Shown: positions 33,053 to 46,409, counted from the stretch's first letter. The stretch is DNA of 64,000 nucleotides from Camellia lanceoleosa (GCA_025200525.1 CM045770.1:134754200-134818199); one strand, 5' to 3'. Notes: generated by a model not told the origin, from the letters alone. A program made the numbers and translations.

Positions 33053-35589
33053 GAATGTTAATAACAAGTTAAATACAATGAGTTAGTTTTTCAAACATAC
33101 ATCCAAGGAATCATCAACAAACCATTTATTGTCCAACCATTACCATTGTTGAGTTGGTGCATTCAATTCCAAGATGTAATTGCACTTTAACAATATTATC
33201 ACCCATATTAATATTTTTTTTTGTCTTCCGTTAACCCTTGAATTCCCTTAAGAATAATGCTTGGGGTTTCCCCCTCACCCCCCCCCCCCCCCCTCACGTG
33301 GGAGGAGAGGGAGAAAGAAAAAAAAAAAAAAAGAAAAAAAAAAAAAAAATAGAGAGAGAGAGGGGGTCAAAGGGGGTGGGGGGAAAAGGGGGGATGAATC
33401 ATTGTTGTTCCCTTAATACCATCTCAATAGTTGCAGTGTTGGCCCCTTTCTCCCATCTCCTGTCTCTCTTGACATGTTGAAGGCATCCACAAAAAATCAT
33501 CAAATTTGAAGAGCATGCAGGTGAAGTGCCTTTTTCATTATACATCCGCATTAGTTTTTTTTTTTTTTTTAATTTTTATTTGTGCATGTTACTCAGATGT
33601 CATATTGTGGTTTGATATTATTTTTTTTTGATCAACCAAAAAACTTTTATTGATGAACAAAAAAAATATGAACCTTTTTTTGATCGATATATATTTTGGT
33701 TTAATATATGACCTTAAGATTTTAGAGATTGCATTTTGTACCATGATCTATAGCATTCGAGACCGAGATGTAAAATTGGATTCTTGTGGATTTGAAGAAA
33801 AACAATGTTAGATATATAATTGCCTCTCTTTCCTCAATTGATTACTTGTAAAAAATAAAATGATAAATAATAAATATATATATATATATATATATGGTTT
33901 CAACTCTTCATCCCACCTCTATGTGGGTCTTTCCCCTTTATTTGGGGGATCTTTCTTTGGTGATTTTAGATTGTTGAATTTGTGCTATGCTTGTGTAAAT
34001 GTAATATTAAACTTTCTTTTATAACTGAATGTATGATGTAAGTCTAATGATGTTTATAAATTAATCCTACCATGGAAAGTTAAATAAATAAATAAATATT
34101 GGCCCTTGGATCTATTTTGAGAAAGTAACATTCAGCTTCTTTGGTTTGAATTTTCTGAATTTACTTTTCAAAAAAATAAAACTTTCTATTTTCCATGTTT
34201 TTTTTTTACTGATTTTTTTAATATTTTAAGAATTTTTTTAATTTTTAAATACACCTAATATAAATACACTTAAAAAATATAATATTTGTGAAAAAATCTT
34301 TAAAAAATTCACTAAATACAAAAAATATAAATATATATATATATATATAAATTCAATACATTTTTTGTATTCTAGTGTATTTATTAATTTTTAAAAATAT
34401 TTTTTTACAAATATTTTACGTTTTAGATATATCTAAGAAATATGCATCTAAAAAAATATAAAAAAAATTGCTTAAAATTTTAAAAATATTTACTAAAAAC
34501 AAAAAAGAATACGAAAAACAAAAAATTCATCAATTTTCAAAAAATTTAATCAAGAAAAATGAAACCAAACACAGTGATTGATTTTTTTATTCCATTTATC
34601 ATGGTTTTCATAAGGGTAAATTACAATAAATCCCTCTCGACTATCACATTTCTTCACTTTATCCTTTGAAGTTTAAAACTTAGGCTCAGTTTGGCAATTC
34701 AAAAATAATCCATCTTTTTATTTTCTTTTTTTTTTTCATCAAATCACCTCTCTACTTTTATGTACATCTTTTTGTAAAAAGACAAAAAATGTACTTATTT
34801 AAGTCATCCCAAACAACCCCTTAACTTGTATGTATGTGTGGTTAACATTGTTAAGTTAACAAAACAAAACAAAAAAGAAATTAATTTACTCTTTTTTTTT
34901 TTTCCCCCTTCAATAATTATGTACCCTTCCATTGTCCAATCTCTCTTTTTATGATACGCGTCATCTACCTGACTAAAAAGCTATTTGGAATTTGTTTATT
35001 TTGTATACTTTTAACTATTTATAAAAATATATATAAAAAATAAAATAAAATAAGTAATATGAACAAAATAAATATACATGTCAAATAACGGAACATGTTT
35101 AGTTGATTCCCAAATAACCCCTATCATGTACACTGTCAAACCCACCATCAATGATATTTTTTAAATTATGAGTAAATTAATTTTTTTACTCAATAACATT
35201 TTTAAAATTATGAGTAAATTAATTCCAACATCCGCGAATGACCACCACCTTGAACAAACAACCACCACAAGAGTTCTCCGAAATCAGATCTTTGCCCCTT
35301 TTTTCCTTGAATTTTTTTACTCAATTTTTTTGTTTGTTGTTGCTTCTAAATGGAAAGAATTGGGGTGAGCTGTGCTTAGGAAAAAAATGAAGGGTAAAAA
35401 GCACTTTACGCTTGTGGTTGACGCTGAAATACTTTATCGTTATAGTTTAAACAAATATAGATATTTTTATTTTTATTTTTTTTTGGATTTTGGACTAATG
35501 TGCGAGAAACGTTAAAAAGACTAATTTATCTTAACATAAAAAAGCTATTATCTCACTCTTCTCTGATACATATAATTTACTATATTAAT
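33053..35589. other. AT-rich intergenic with low-complexity runs, no gene
   Basis: Contains a C run at about 33275-33293 with A- and GA-rich DNA to 33365, an AT run at 33873-33894, GGGTAAATTACAATAAATCC at about 34614 and AGGGTAAAAAGCACTTTACG at about 35385. The last two are end-like motifs of short repeats shared with 39075 and 39694. The frames over the C and GA runs are low complexity. Confidence 0.5.
33619..33660 (-). mobile_element. Poly-A-tailed retroposon 3' end, LINE-like
   Basis: On the minus strand this reads TTCATCAATAAAAGTTTTTT, then GGTTGATC and an A run: an AATAAA signal just ahead of a poly-A tail. The same arrangement, diverged, is found at 59753-59800 and 62877-62925. I read them as truncated ends of a LINE-like or related retroposon. 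No body sequence is recognised. Confidence 0.35.
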
Positions 35590-35955
35590 CACATATTTAA
35601 CAAATTAAATCATAAATTAACTTAAACACGCTAATCTATTATAATTAATTTTTAACTTAATTTCCTATGTAATAACATTTTAAGGCATATATACAAATAT
35701 ATATATATATATATAATTAAACTATAAATTAATCTAAACACATTTATTACCATAAAATCATATCATAAAATTACTTTAATCTATTTTTTAATTTTCAACC
35801 CACTTTGTTTATTTAATAACATTTTAAATATATAACAAATTAAATCATAAATTAAACTAAACACCCAAATTTATTATCAGAATATTACCTTAATTAATTA
35901 TTAATTTTTAACTTCATTTCTTATTTAATAACATTTAAAATTATATATATACAAA
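35590..35955. repeat. 124-bp AT-rich tandem repeat, three units
   Basis: Units begin near 35590, 35715 and 35839. Each has AACAAATTAAATCATAAATTA or a variant, then AAACAC, then TTTTTAACTTMATTTC and ATTTAATAACATTTTAA. Two units of the complementary sequence follow at 36075-36245, and related sequence occurs at 59345-59600, right of the Copia element. Confidence 0.7.
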
Positions 35956-36074
35956 CACCTATCATTTTTTTTTTCATTTTTTTTATTGATTTATTTAATT
36001 TTATTTCTACTCTATTACACAATTTGTTAGGAACATTGCAATTAATATCTATTACTGGTTACCTCTCTTTTTTA

Positions 36075-36245
36075 AGTTTTAATTTTAAATTTTATGATTT
36101 GATTTTATGGTAATAAATGTGTTTAGATTAATTTATGTTTTAATTATATATTTGTATATATAATTTAAGTTTTAATTTTAAATTTTATGATTTGATTTTA
36201 TGGTAATAAAGGTGTTTAGATTAATTTATGGTTTACTTATATATT
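36075..36245. repeat. Inverted copies of the AT-rich repeat
   Basis: Two 78-84-bp units of TTTTAATTTTAAATTTTATGA then TTTGATTTTATGGTAATAAA and GTGTTTAGATTAATTTATG, the complement of 35590-35955. Confidence 0.65.
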
Positions 36246-36259
36246 TGCATGAGTTGGGC

Positions 36260-36615
36260 TTCTTTGGACTGGAGAGTTGCTATTCAACCCAATGGGTTCA
36301 CTTTTAGATCTCGTTTCGATAATTTAAACCGTTTATATTTGAATGTTCATTGAGTACATCATTTCCACAAAAAAAATCAAGTCGATCGCATAACAATAAC
36401 CACGTGTTCGGATCAGTTTTATATGAACTATTTATTTTCTCACTATTTATTTTTTTCATAGAAAATTAATCCGAACACGTGGTTGCCGTTATCCCATTGA
36501 TTTAATTTTTGTAAGGATGATGTACTCGACGAATCTTAAAATATAAATAATTCGCATCATCGAAACATGGCCTAAAATTGGGCCCACTGGGCTGAACAAC
36601 ATCTCTTTAGTCCAA
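36260..36615. mobile_element. Foldback (long inverted-repeat) element
   Basis: Left arm about 36262-36425 and right arm about 36462-36615 are inverted copies. Paired words include TTTGGACTGGAGAG with CTCTTTAGTCCAA, TCGTTTCGAT with ATCGAAACATG, GAGTACATCAT with ATGATGTACTCG, and ACCACGTGTTCGGAT with ATCCGAACACGTGGT. The spacer is only about 35 bp. There is no coding capacity. A transcript would fold into a hairpin of about 150 bp, a common source of small RNAs. Target duplication was not resolved. Confidence 0.75.
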
Positions 36616-36700
36616 TTGTGGACTGGAGAGAAGTTTATCTCTATTTTTATATATAATAGTAATTTATATAACTAGTGGCAAATGAGTCACTTTATCTCAT

Positions 36701-36872
36701 ATAGGACTTAATAGGCTATAAGAAATTTCATAGGTCTAAATGGGGCATAAAAAAAATTTCTAAAAAAAAAATTTCTAATAAGTGCCCCAAGAAATTTAGT
36801 GAAAAGTCCGGTTTGAGAAACTTGTTTACTAAAAAATCCTAGGCAATTTCTTATAGCAATATAAGTCCTATT
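36701..36872. mobile_element. Short inverted-repeat MITE
   Basis: The outer arms ATAGGACTTAATAGGCTATA then AGAAATT (36701-36727) and AATTTCTTATAGCAATATAA then GTCCTAT (36846-36872) are near-perfect inverted repeats around a 118-bp interior. The family is unknown. Confidence 0.65.
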
Positions 36873-39800
36873 TATGTATGAAGTTATTCTATAAGATCCT
36901 ATTTTTGAAAATATGTGATTTTCTTCAACTTTTATACTTTTTTCCTTTTTATTACATGACATATAATTATATTGTTTCCTTATATATGTTTTCTACATAT
37001 TTATTTATTTTGGTGGCCTGCATATTTATTTGGAAAGGTCAAATATCTAGCTTGTTTTTTGCATTTTTCTATTGCAGTTTGTCCATTCAAATTTGTGGGT
37101 TCTCAAATGTGAAGGTCGTCGGACCACGGAAGGCCGTTCATTGTTCATTGTTTATGTATGATCATTCTTTGCAATCTCTACCGTCATTTTGGTGTTTTGG
37201 CTATTCAAAAAATTCACCATTGGAGGTATGTTCTCAATTGTGTGTTGATTATTTTTTGGTTTTTAAAATACCCATTTCGTTACTAGCAGTTCGATGATTC
37301 GTTTGAGTTTTATTTTATTTTTTGGATTCAGATTGTGTTGAGATTCTGTTTTAGATTAATCTCACTGTCACATTTCACATATTTAAGTATGAATATTTAC
37401 ATTTACAATTTTACGAAAAATGTGAATTTTTATATTCTTAATTAAATGTTTTAAAGATGTAATAGTGTTTAAAAATGTGAAGTTTATACTTACAATTTTT
37501 GTGTCTCATATTTAAGTATGAATATCTACACTTACAACTTTACATTTTAAAACATTTAGGGTGAAACATTAATAAATCTCAAATAGTGATCATATAAATT
37601 ATTGAAATTTTTCATTTTTTCTTATAGATCCAAAAGTCTCATTTTAGTGTGAAATAGATAAAGGGCCAAGCATAAACACGTGTGAGTTATGTGTTAAGGG
37701 ACAAATGTGAATTTCCTCATAATATTAAAATTATTAAACGTAATATTTCAAAAAAAAAAAAAAAAAAAAACTCCTTAGTATACTTTTCTTAAACATAACA
37801 ACGTAATATTTCCAAAAAATTATTTTGTATATTTTTCTCAAATGTAACAATCCAATCAGTGTAACACACAAGAAAAAAACTCTTTACTGTATTTTTTCCA
37901 AATGTAACACTCTAATATAACACTTCAATGTAACACTAGAAAACCAACTAACATAAATATAAATTTCCACATTCAACAACCAACACTTCAGCCACCAATC
38001 CTCCAAAAAAATCTTCCACACCTCACATTTTTATTCTCATCCCAAAAATAAATCAAAAAATTGAAGAAAAAAAAATCACAAAAGAGCATTTACTTAAACT
38101 TAAATGACATCAAATAAAAACAAAACAAAACAAAACAAAAAAGATTAATTGATTCATAAAAAAATTCTTAGAACTAAATGTATTAACATTCCTCCATATG
38201 AAATATATGAGAAAAATTTTCAAATATTTATATTTTTTGTTCATGAAAAGTGCGATATTCATATCAGTGATTCAATTAGAAGTTCTCAATTGTCATGGGT
38301 TAACCCAAAAAAAAAAAATACATCTTTCTCTAATTAATAATGGAAAATTTATCCATAAATCTCATCTTAAGGAATGATGACCCGTTTAGTCCCAATGATT
38401 TACTTATAGACCAATTAGTTCCATTGATTTTGGAAATGTGGATTTAATATATTCTTTGAAAATTGGGTTTACAATTATACCCTTATTTCTATTATGTTCC
38501 TGTTCTTTTCTTTTTTTTCTTTTGTGCGGAAAAGGTAAGATACACAATGTGATATGGAAATCATTTTGATTTGGAATGTTTGAAATATAGGATTCTTCAA
38601 ATATTTTAAAAAGGAATACAAAAATTTCTTAGTAAGTTTTGGGCAAATGTATGATTCAAAACTATGGAATTTTGAATTGGAATAACTTGAAATGTGAAAA
38701 TTTTCAAACATAGCAAAATGATATTGGCTTCTTTTTTAAAAAAATAAAAAAATAAAAAATAAAAAAAATTATTGTACTTGTTATCCAATAATTTACAAGT
38801 AAAGTAGGTGAATAGCAATCACAATAATTAATCAAACATATTAATCTTATTAAATATAAAAGGTTTTGAAGAAGAATCAATCGAAAAGATTGCAATTTGT
38901 CAACAAAAATAAAAATGAGTAAAGATTAATTCGAAAAGGATATTTTTGCAAAGTTTTAAATAAAGCGAGGTGACTTTGAGACATGAATTTGACATAAAAT
39001 GAGAGTTTTTATTTTATTTTTTTTATTTAAGATTTGATATTGTAAGAGATTGGGTAGTCACTATTTTTAAAAAGAGTAAATTACAATAAACTCTCTTTAA
39101 TTACCCTAAAATTTAGAACTTGTTACCCTAAAATTTAGAACTTGACACTTAAACTCTCTTAATCTTAATTTATGTAACATGAAACCCCTTCTGTTACTCA
39201 ATTGTTAGGTTTTTGTAACATGAGTTTTTAGGTGTAATAAATACATATGTATCTATCTTCCCTACCTCTCCAATATTTTATCTCCAACCCTCCAAGAATA
39301 GTTGTTTTATATTTTGCAAGTCCAAGGAGCAATGTGCCAACAACTATATTATATCTTTCTTTGCCAAACCCACAACGGTTTGATCATTAGTTTGTGGCTA
39401 ATGATGGGCAGGAGGTTTCAAGATTGGGTTGAGTTCTATTACTCGGAGTAGTAGTTGATGAGATACGAGGAGTCTACTTTCAATTGGCCAATGTAGTGGT
39501 AGCTAGTATGGAAGTGTTTTAGGTTTCAAATTTACATGTTCTCCCTCCTCATTTCCATTACTACTTCCATCCTAAACTCTTACGTTACTCTATAATCTTA
39601 CCATAATTTCTAGAAATTTGGCAAAGAAATGAAAATTGAGAAGAAGGGAAAAAAAAAGAAAACACCAACGCTGCTCAAACTCATTCATTTTTGGCTAAAA
39701 AGCACTTTACCTCCCTGTGGTTTTAGGCTATTGCACATTACCCCCTGTGGTTTGAATATATGTTGACACCTCCCTTGTGGTTTTGGATTGATATGCATCT

Positions 39801-40101
39801 GTTATATTTTTCATCCAAACAAATGGGAGGTGTGATACACGTGCCCAATGCGCATGTATAACTCCGTTTAATACTTTTCCCTCTAAAAATAATTTGTCCA
39901 AAACACCAAATAGACCATAGCCTTCACTATATAAGAAAATGATATCGAATGGCTTGTTATTACTCACCAAAATTGTCCCAGTGAAATGAAAAACATCCTA
40001 CTACATTTCTCTTTATTTTTATTTTTTTTAATTTTACTTTTTCCATTTGTTTAATTTTCTTTATATTCTATAGTGTGCTAATTGCATCTCTTATTTATAT
40101 A
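36873..40101. other. AT-rich intergenic, no gene recognised
   Basis: A 139-codon frame at 36878-37297 is hydrophobic at its start, with KVVGPRKAVHCSLFMYDH in the middle, but its codons follow the local AT bias and it matches no family I know. A long A run is at 37750-37770. Short end-like motifs GAGTAAATTACAATAAAC (39075) and TAAAAAGCACTTTACC (39694) match those at 34614 and 35385. ACCTCCCTGTGGTTT at 39709 is repeated as ACCCCCTGTGGTTT 31 bp later. Confidence 0.45.
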
Positions 40102-40106
40102 TTTTA

Positions 40107-40463
40107 TAAAGAAAATGTGATTAATTTCATTCAATATTGTTTACAAAGAGATATAGAACATTATATAGACATGTGATACAATTGCTTAACCATATCTACT
40201 AACTACTTAACCTAACCATAACTACTTCCATCTAACTATAGTTCTAACAAACTAACAACTTGCTCTGAGAAGGGTCAACTAAGGCTACAGGTTGCAACTC
40301 GTATTGCAGCCTTGACATGTATGGCTTGAGCTGCAGCTAAGCATGATCCATCTGATCTATCCGTGCCTTTGGTTGTGGCTGAGGCTGCAACCTTAACTAT
40401 GATTGTGGTTGAGACTGCCCTGTATCTATGCTCAACTTATCATCTTCATTAGTTATCTTATCA
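40107..40463 (-). repeat. Copia 3' LTR
   Basis: The minus-strand LTR starts TGATAAGATAACTAATGAAG at 40463 and ends ...CACATTTTCTTTA at 40107. The final dinucleotide is TA rather than CA in both LTRs. It is 357 bp, 68 bp shorter than the 5' LTR, which has a doubled CTACTATCTACTTAACC line and extra GACTGTGACTGTGG-like sequence. Confidence 0.9.
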
Positions 40464-40475
40464 TTCCCCCTCAAA
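40464..40475 (-). promoter_or_regulatory. Copia polypurine tract
   Basis: TTTGAGGGGGAA on the minus strand, directly before the 3' LTR start TGATAAG: the usual plus-strand primer site. Confidence 0.85.
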
Positions 40476-43400
40476 CTTTGGGGACATGGACTTGAAGTTT
40501 GCCTTGAAGATATTGAAACTTGGAGACTGAGAGAGATTTAGTGAGAATATCTGCAATTTGATCAGTAGAAGTAATATGAAAAATGACAAGCTTCTTGGTA
40601 GCCACCCTCCCTCTAACATAATGACAGTCTACCTCAATGTGCTTAGTCGTGGCATGAAAAATTGGATTGAGAGCCAAAGTTGTGGTAGACAAATTATCAC
40701 ACCAGCGAGTGGGAATAGATACATACACATGGAGTTCAGCAAGAAGCATGCCAAGCCAGCTCAACTTTGCAGAAACCTGAGCTAAAGCTCTGTATTCTAC
40801 CCCTAAGGGTGATCTTGAAACTGTGGGCTACTTCTTAGCACACCAAGAAACTAGATTTGGACAAAGAAATACACAATACTCTGTAGTAGATCTTCTATTA
40901 ATAATATTGCCAGCCCAATCTGAATTTGAGAAAGCATTAAAAACCAAAGGACCACTAGTAAAATGAAGGCCATGACTCAATGTTCCCTTGAGATAGCTGA
41001 GTAGTCTCTTAAATACTGCAAAATGACTTTGTAGAGGGTTTTTTAGAAACTAACAAATGTGATTGACAATAAAACTAAGATCTGGCCTAGTGATGGTGAG
41101 ATACTGAAGAGCTCCCACTAAACTTCTGTAAAGATTGGAATGAGAGAAATGAGGATTAACAACTGGGCTAGCAACCTTAGTAGCCATGGGAAAAGCATAG
41201 GACTTACAATCACTCATACCAACCTTAGTAAAGATTTCTGAAGCATATTTTTGCTGGGACAAAACATATCCTGAAGAATAAGAAGTGATAGAAATGCCTA
41301 GAAAATAATTGAGAATGCCACTCTTTCATAAAGAAAGTAGAATACATTTGGTGAATAAGAGTGGAGATATAAAGAGGATCACTACCAGAGAGAAAAATAT
41401 CATCAATACAGACAAGAATAGTGGTAATAGAAGTAAAGGTTTTCCTAACAAACAAAGAAGAGTCAGTGACTAGGAATAAAGTCATTAGATAGAAGAAAAT
41501 AGGAGAATATAGAGAGAGCTTTCTGAAGTTGACAAACAAGAGATGGATGAGCAGCATCAATAAAGCCCTAGGGTTGTTGCATATAGACTACCTCCTCAAG
41601 GATGCCATGAAGAAAGGCATTGGAGATGTCAAGTTGTTTAATGGTCCAATGATAATGAAGAGTTAAATATAAGAGAACCCTGGTTGTTTAGCCACAGGAT
41701 TAAAAGTTTCTTGATAGTCCACCTCCTCAGTTTGAAGAAAGCCTTTAGCAATAAGTCTAGCTTTATGCCTAGTAATAGTACCATCTGAGTTTTTCTTGAG
41801 TTTAAAAACCCATTTGCAGCCAATAGCCTGTTTGCTAATGGAAGAGGAACCAAAGTCCAAGTACCCTGTCTCTAAAGAGCTTGGTATTCATCTAGCATAA
41901 CAGCTTTCCAAGCTAGGAATTTAGCAGTTTCTTGATAAGTGTAAGGTTCACTCTGATCTGTAGAAACAAGCAAACAAATAGAAAAAAGAGGATACAATAG
42001 GACATTTACTTTAGACCTAGTAACCATGGAATGAGTATTAGAATGAGGTAATAAAGGGAGATCAATGTATATAGAGAAATTAGGAATTTGTGTGGAAAAG
42101 ATACAAAAACCTGAGTTGGAGAAGAAATAGAAATGTCTGAGGGAAAAGAGACAAAATGAGAGGAAGAAATAGAGCAGTAGCAACAGACAAAGGAACAGAA
42201 GAAGAATGAAGGACTGTAGAAGTAGGTGCAACAGGAGTAGAAATATGAGAAGAAGATAAAGACTTAGAAAAAGAAAGGAATGAAGACTTAGGATAAGAAG
42301 ACTAGAAAAAAAATTAATCAAGTTAGGAAGAGCAGTGGATGGAGAAAAAGAGATGGATGATGCCATTTGAAAAGGAAACATAAACTCATCAAAGACAACA
42401 TGTCTAGAGACCTAGACTTTATGAGTGATAGGGTCAAGACACCTACATCCTTTGGTAGATGGTTGATAGCCTATAAACACATGAGGAATAGATTTAGGTT
42501 GAAGTTTATGGGAAGTATAAGGCTTAAGCCATGGATAGCACCTACAACCAAAGGATCTTAAGAATTGATAATCTAGTTTTTGGTAAAACAAGACTTTAAA
42601 TGGAGAATGATTTTGCAGCTTGAGAGTAAGTGGTTTATTGACCAAAAATACTACAATGGCAAGAGCATCAAACCAACAAATCAAGGGCATAGAAGAATGA
42701 TGCATAAGAGTGATAATAGTTTCAATTAAATGTTTGTGTTTGTTTTCTGCTACTCCATTTTGAGCAAGAGTGTAAGGACAAGTCAAACTGATATGCAATG
42801 TCTTTTTGTTTTAGAAAATTCTAAAATGGAATGTTGAGATATTCACCCTTATTATCACTCCTCAAGATTTAAAGTTTAGTAGTAAATTGAGTTTCAACAA
42901 AAGTTTTGAATTCCAGAAATTTGGTAAAGACCTCACTTTTATAATGAAGGGGAAAAATCCAAGTAAACTTACTGAAGTCATCAATGAACAAAACAAAGCA
43001 TTTATATCCTGAACAAGATGCTGGAAAGAGGCCTCAAACATCAGTGTGAATGAGGGCTAAAGGTTTCTTTACAGTAGAATTAGACAAGCTAAAAGGTAAT
43101 CTGTGGCTTTTGGACACACATCAATGTTCACACAAACTAGGACTATTATTACTATGTACAAAAGACTTAGCCACTAACCGATCATCAGCCTTAATATGAA
43201 GGAACTTCTTTGAGGAAGGATAGCCAAGTTGAAAATACCAATTTTGGAGCAGATCTGGTTGTACAGAAGAAGCAAGCTAAAGATGAAGGTGTTACAGAAA
43301 AAGATGATGATGATGGAAGAGGATAGAGACCATTAGAATATGAACCTTTACACAACACTTTCTAAGTAGTCTTGTCTTGGATAAGAAAGGAATGTGCATC

Positions 43401-43545
43401 AAAAGTAACAGAACAATTATTGTTTACTGCTAATTGATGAACTAAAATCAAGTTGGATGAAATAGAAGAAACATGAAGCATGTTAGTAAGATGGAAAGGA
43501 AATGTAGGTGCTAGAAAGAGGCCATTACCAGTGTGAGTGATGGGT
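40471..43545 (-). pseudogene. Copia pol: integrase, reverse transcriptase, RNase H (broken)
   Basis: From right to left on the minus strand: gag_pre-integrase zinc part (CEH, stop, then SKSHRLPF near 43100), integrase with HTDV-stop-G near 43050, RSDN near 42855 and QNGVAENKHKHLIE near 42740; a linker; reverse transcriptase with [20 protein letters not shown] near 41800 and, near 41400, CIDDIFLSGS where YVDDI is usual; KYASEIFTKVGMSDCKS near 41230; RNase H end with TKHIEVDCHYVRG and STDQIADILTKSLSVS (40500-40660). At least six frame changes or stops separate these. The polymerase motif has lost the Tyr of YVDD. It cannot encode a working polyprotein. Confidence 0.93.
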
Positions 43546-44724
43546 AGAGTGTAACATCGCTCGAGGGGTACCCACGCGCGTTAAACAGTTTGGACTCTTG
43601 ATTACTTCGATCTAGTCTCATGAGTGCAATGTGAAATGTAGATGGGAGTCCAAATTTGACAACTTTTATGGAAAATCCATTTTATTGCAAAAACCTTTTG
43701 CCAAAAATGGACTGCATCATTAGATCTCAGAGTCGCCACTTAATGTTTTGGGAAAATTAGGAAACACATGACTCGTACGAAGGCCACTGTTTGTCATAAC
43801 CAAGGATGCTTGGCTCAGAACCTTAGGTATGAAGAGGGAAGGTCATTAATTAAGCACCCCCCCTCACCCGATCAAAAGATCAACCTCTAATAAGCCATGA
43901 TATGAATTTTATTTGCTTTATATGTTCGTATTCTGATTATTTAATAAATACTAAAATTATTATGTAAAACAATCAAGTATAGACCGTGTCATTTATTTTG
44001 GAATGATTTGATTTTATGCATTTTGAAAGAGTTTTTGAGATTTGTATAGCTCACAATTAAATTGAGTCCACAAATATGAAAAATCAATACCATCCCAAAT
44101 TGAGAGACACATCCTTCATCCACCGACAATCATAGAGCTATATTAATTAAGCAAATAGCCACATGGTAAGATACTAGACATAATAATAAAAACACACAAA
44201 AGGGAGATGCTAAACCATAAAAACTCACATATTTACTGGCGTTCCGCCAATCGCTACAAAACAAAATTTGCAAAATATACATGATCTAATATACAAAATC
44301 CTAATGCAATACACACAAAATGCGACAAGAGATTCAGCTACTAAAACATGACATGTGAATTATCTCCAAACATGAAGTAGCGCACAAAATCACACAGGAA
44401 TTGATTAAGCCCACAAATGTAAATATAGCCGAACCTTAAGGCATGAAATATGGATGCAAACATGGATATGATTAAAACATAAAATATGATGCTATGTACA
44501 GCTATGGAAGGCGAGTAAATAAAAGCAATAGAAAGAAATGAGATTAGAAGATATACATAAAAAGAGATATATAGAAAGAAGTGGTGGTTGGGAATTATTA
44601 CAACACTAAATAATTACAAAATCGAATAAAAAAAACATGGGATTAGAAGATTATTGTAACACAAACCGAATCTAACAAATCATACGAATAAGATAAATAA
44701 ATAAATAAAAAGATAAAAAAAATT

Positions 44725-45050
44725 ACTATTTATTCGTCGGTTACTATTCATTCGGCAGAACACTATTCATCCGTCGAAAATTATTCCATCTGTTGTTGAG
44801 TGACTACTTTGTTTCACTCGGCAAAACTTATTTTGCGGAGCACTATTCATCCAATGGAGTAATATTCATTGTCGGCAGTACAATTCACCCTCCTTGGTCA
44901 TTATCCATCGTACCAAGCATTTTTCATCTGTGGCTACTACTCATTGCCAGAGGTACTATTTATCATCAGGGTTACTATTCACCGTCGAAGGTTACCATTT
45001 ATGCCAAAGGTAGCTATTAACCGCTGGTCACTATTCATCCGGTGAGGTCA
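44725..45050 (-). repeat. TACTATTCAT minisatellite in 3' LTR
   Basis: About 15 degenerate units of roughly 20 bp with the core TACTATTCATCSG. The same array is at 56765-57105 (5' LTR) and, in the other orientation, at 10150-10375. Confidence 0.8.
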
Positions 45051-45671
45051 CATATTTAACAAATAAGGTGGTTTCGACCAACCATTTAAAGCAGTAAATT
45101 ACAACAGTTTATTTAAAAATAAATTACAATAGTAAACTACAACAGATATGTGGGTAGTGTAGCCTTCCCTTTATAGTGATAAAACAGTTATGAAAAACAG
45201 TAAATGAAGCATTTAAATAAGTTATATCACATTTTAAATTGAATGAAAGTTTGCAAAAATTCACCTTTCGAGGAAATGATGAATTTTCTAATTTTCAAAC
45301 TTTCTTCTAATCACCCTCAAAGTTGTGGAATGTGTTCTCTATTCTCTGTCCAAAATTCAAAATTTCAGCTTTAATGATATTTTGGTGTATTGGTAAAAAG
45401 ACAATAAAGACAATGGAAAGGAATATTTGGTTTAAAATAAAATATTTAAGACTTATTTTTTTCCCTTCTTGAAAAATTAATTTTTCTTTTCTCTCCCTCT
45501 TCTTCTCTTTCTTTTCTTATTTTTCTCCTTCAGATTTCTCTTTCTCTTTCTGATCTGCTCCCAATTTTTTTCTCCACTTTTCTGATTTTTTTTATTATTT
45601 TCCTTCTCTCAGAAATAAATCTCCCAACTCTCTTTTTCTTTTTTTTTTGCTTTTGATCTTCCCATGTCCCT

Positions 45672-45679
45672 CTTTTATA
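45672..45679 (-). promoter_or_regulatory. TATA box of Gypsy 3' LTR
   Basis: TATAAAAG on the minus strand within GCTTATAAAAGAGGG, about 730 bp inside the LTR, followed by GA-rich DNA. The equivalent block is deleted from the 5' LTR. Confidence 0.55.
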
Positions 45680-46409
45680 AGCAAAAGAGAGGAGGAAAAA
45701 AACAAACAAAAATTCGGTGGATGGGAGAAGTTTTTCAAATGGTGCATAGTAAAAACACTGTGCACCACTGTGCAAAGATGAAATTTTGAAACAGTGTGAT
45801 GATTTTCAAAAGGTGCACAATGAAAACACTATGCACTTTATAATATAATAATATATAAAGAGATATTATTTGCATAAATATATGTACAAATGCCCAAAAA
45901 AAATATACAAAAACATGTAAAATTATAAAATAACAAAATAAATGAACTAATAAAATATATTTTAGCAGACTAAATATGTAACATAATTTGGCCAAAGTGG
46001 GTCTAAAACAAAAGAAAACAAAAAAATAAACAGTGGGAGTGAAGGTTGATTTTCAAAGGGTAAATAACATCTTTATAATATAATAATATCTAAAATACAT
46101 TAATTATACTAATATATGTACAGATAGTCAAAATCAAAATATTATAAAAAATATACCAAAACATGTAAAATTATAAAATTATAAAAAGAAATGGACTAAT
46201 AAAATATATTTTAATGGGCTAAATATGTAACATAATTTGGCCAAAACGGGTCTAAAACAATTTGGCCAAAGTGAGTGAAGGTTGGGATTAAAGCCTAAAT
46301 TCTATTTTTTCACTGAGAATTTTGTGAGCTAGCATATTCTTATTTTCATCATTGGGTAATCAAAAGAAAACTCCCAAGTCTCAGGGCCGGTCAACATGGG
46401 ATGTCTACA

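Larger units (their letters stand above)
43550..46409 (-). repeat. Gypsy 3' LTR (2860 bp)
   Basis: The minus-strand start is TGTAGACATCCCATGTTGAC at 46409 and the end ...CGAGCGATGTTACA at 43550. Within it are a TATA box (45672-45679), the TACTATTCAT minisatellite (44725-45050), and CAGAGTCGCCA (43728-43738, minus TGGCGACTCTG). It is 941 bp longer than the 5' LTR because of one large block, about 45431-46370, missing from the 5' LTR. Confidence 0.93.

Noticed and set aside
33238..33480. 80-codon frame with poly-Pro and poly-Lys
   Set aside because: Encoded by a C run followed by A/GA runs.
36878..37297. 139-codon plus-strand frame with hydrophobic start
   Set aside because: AT-biased codons, no recognised domain, no neighbouring gene structure; kept only as a note in the intergenic entry.
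40558..40785. Plus-strand frame over the Copia RNase H region
   Set aside because: Shadow of the minus-strand RNase H remnant.
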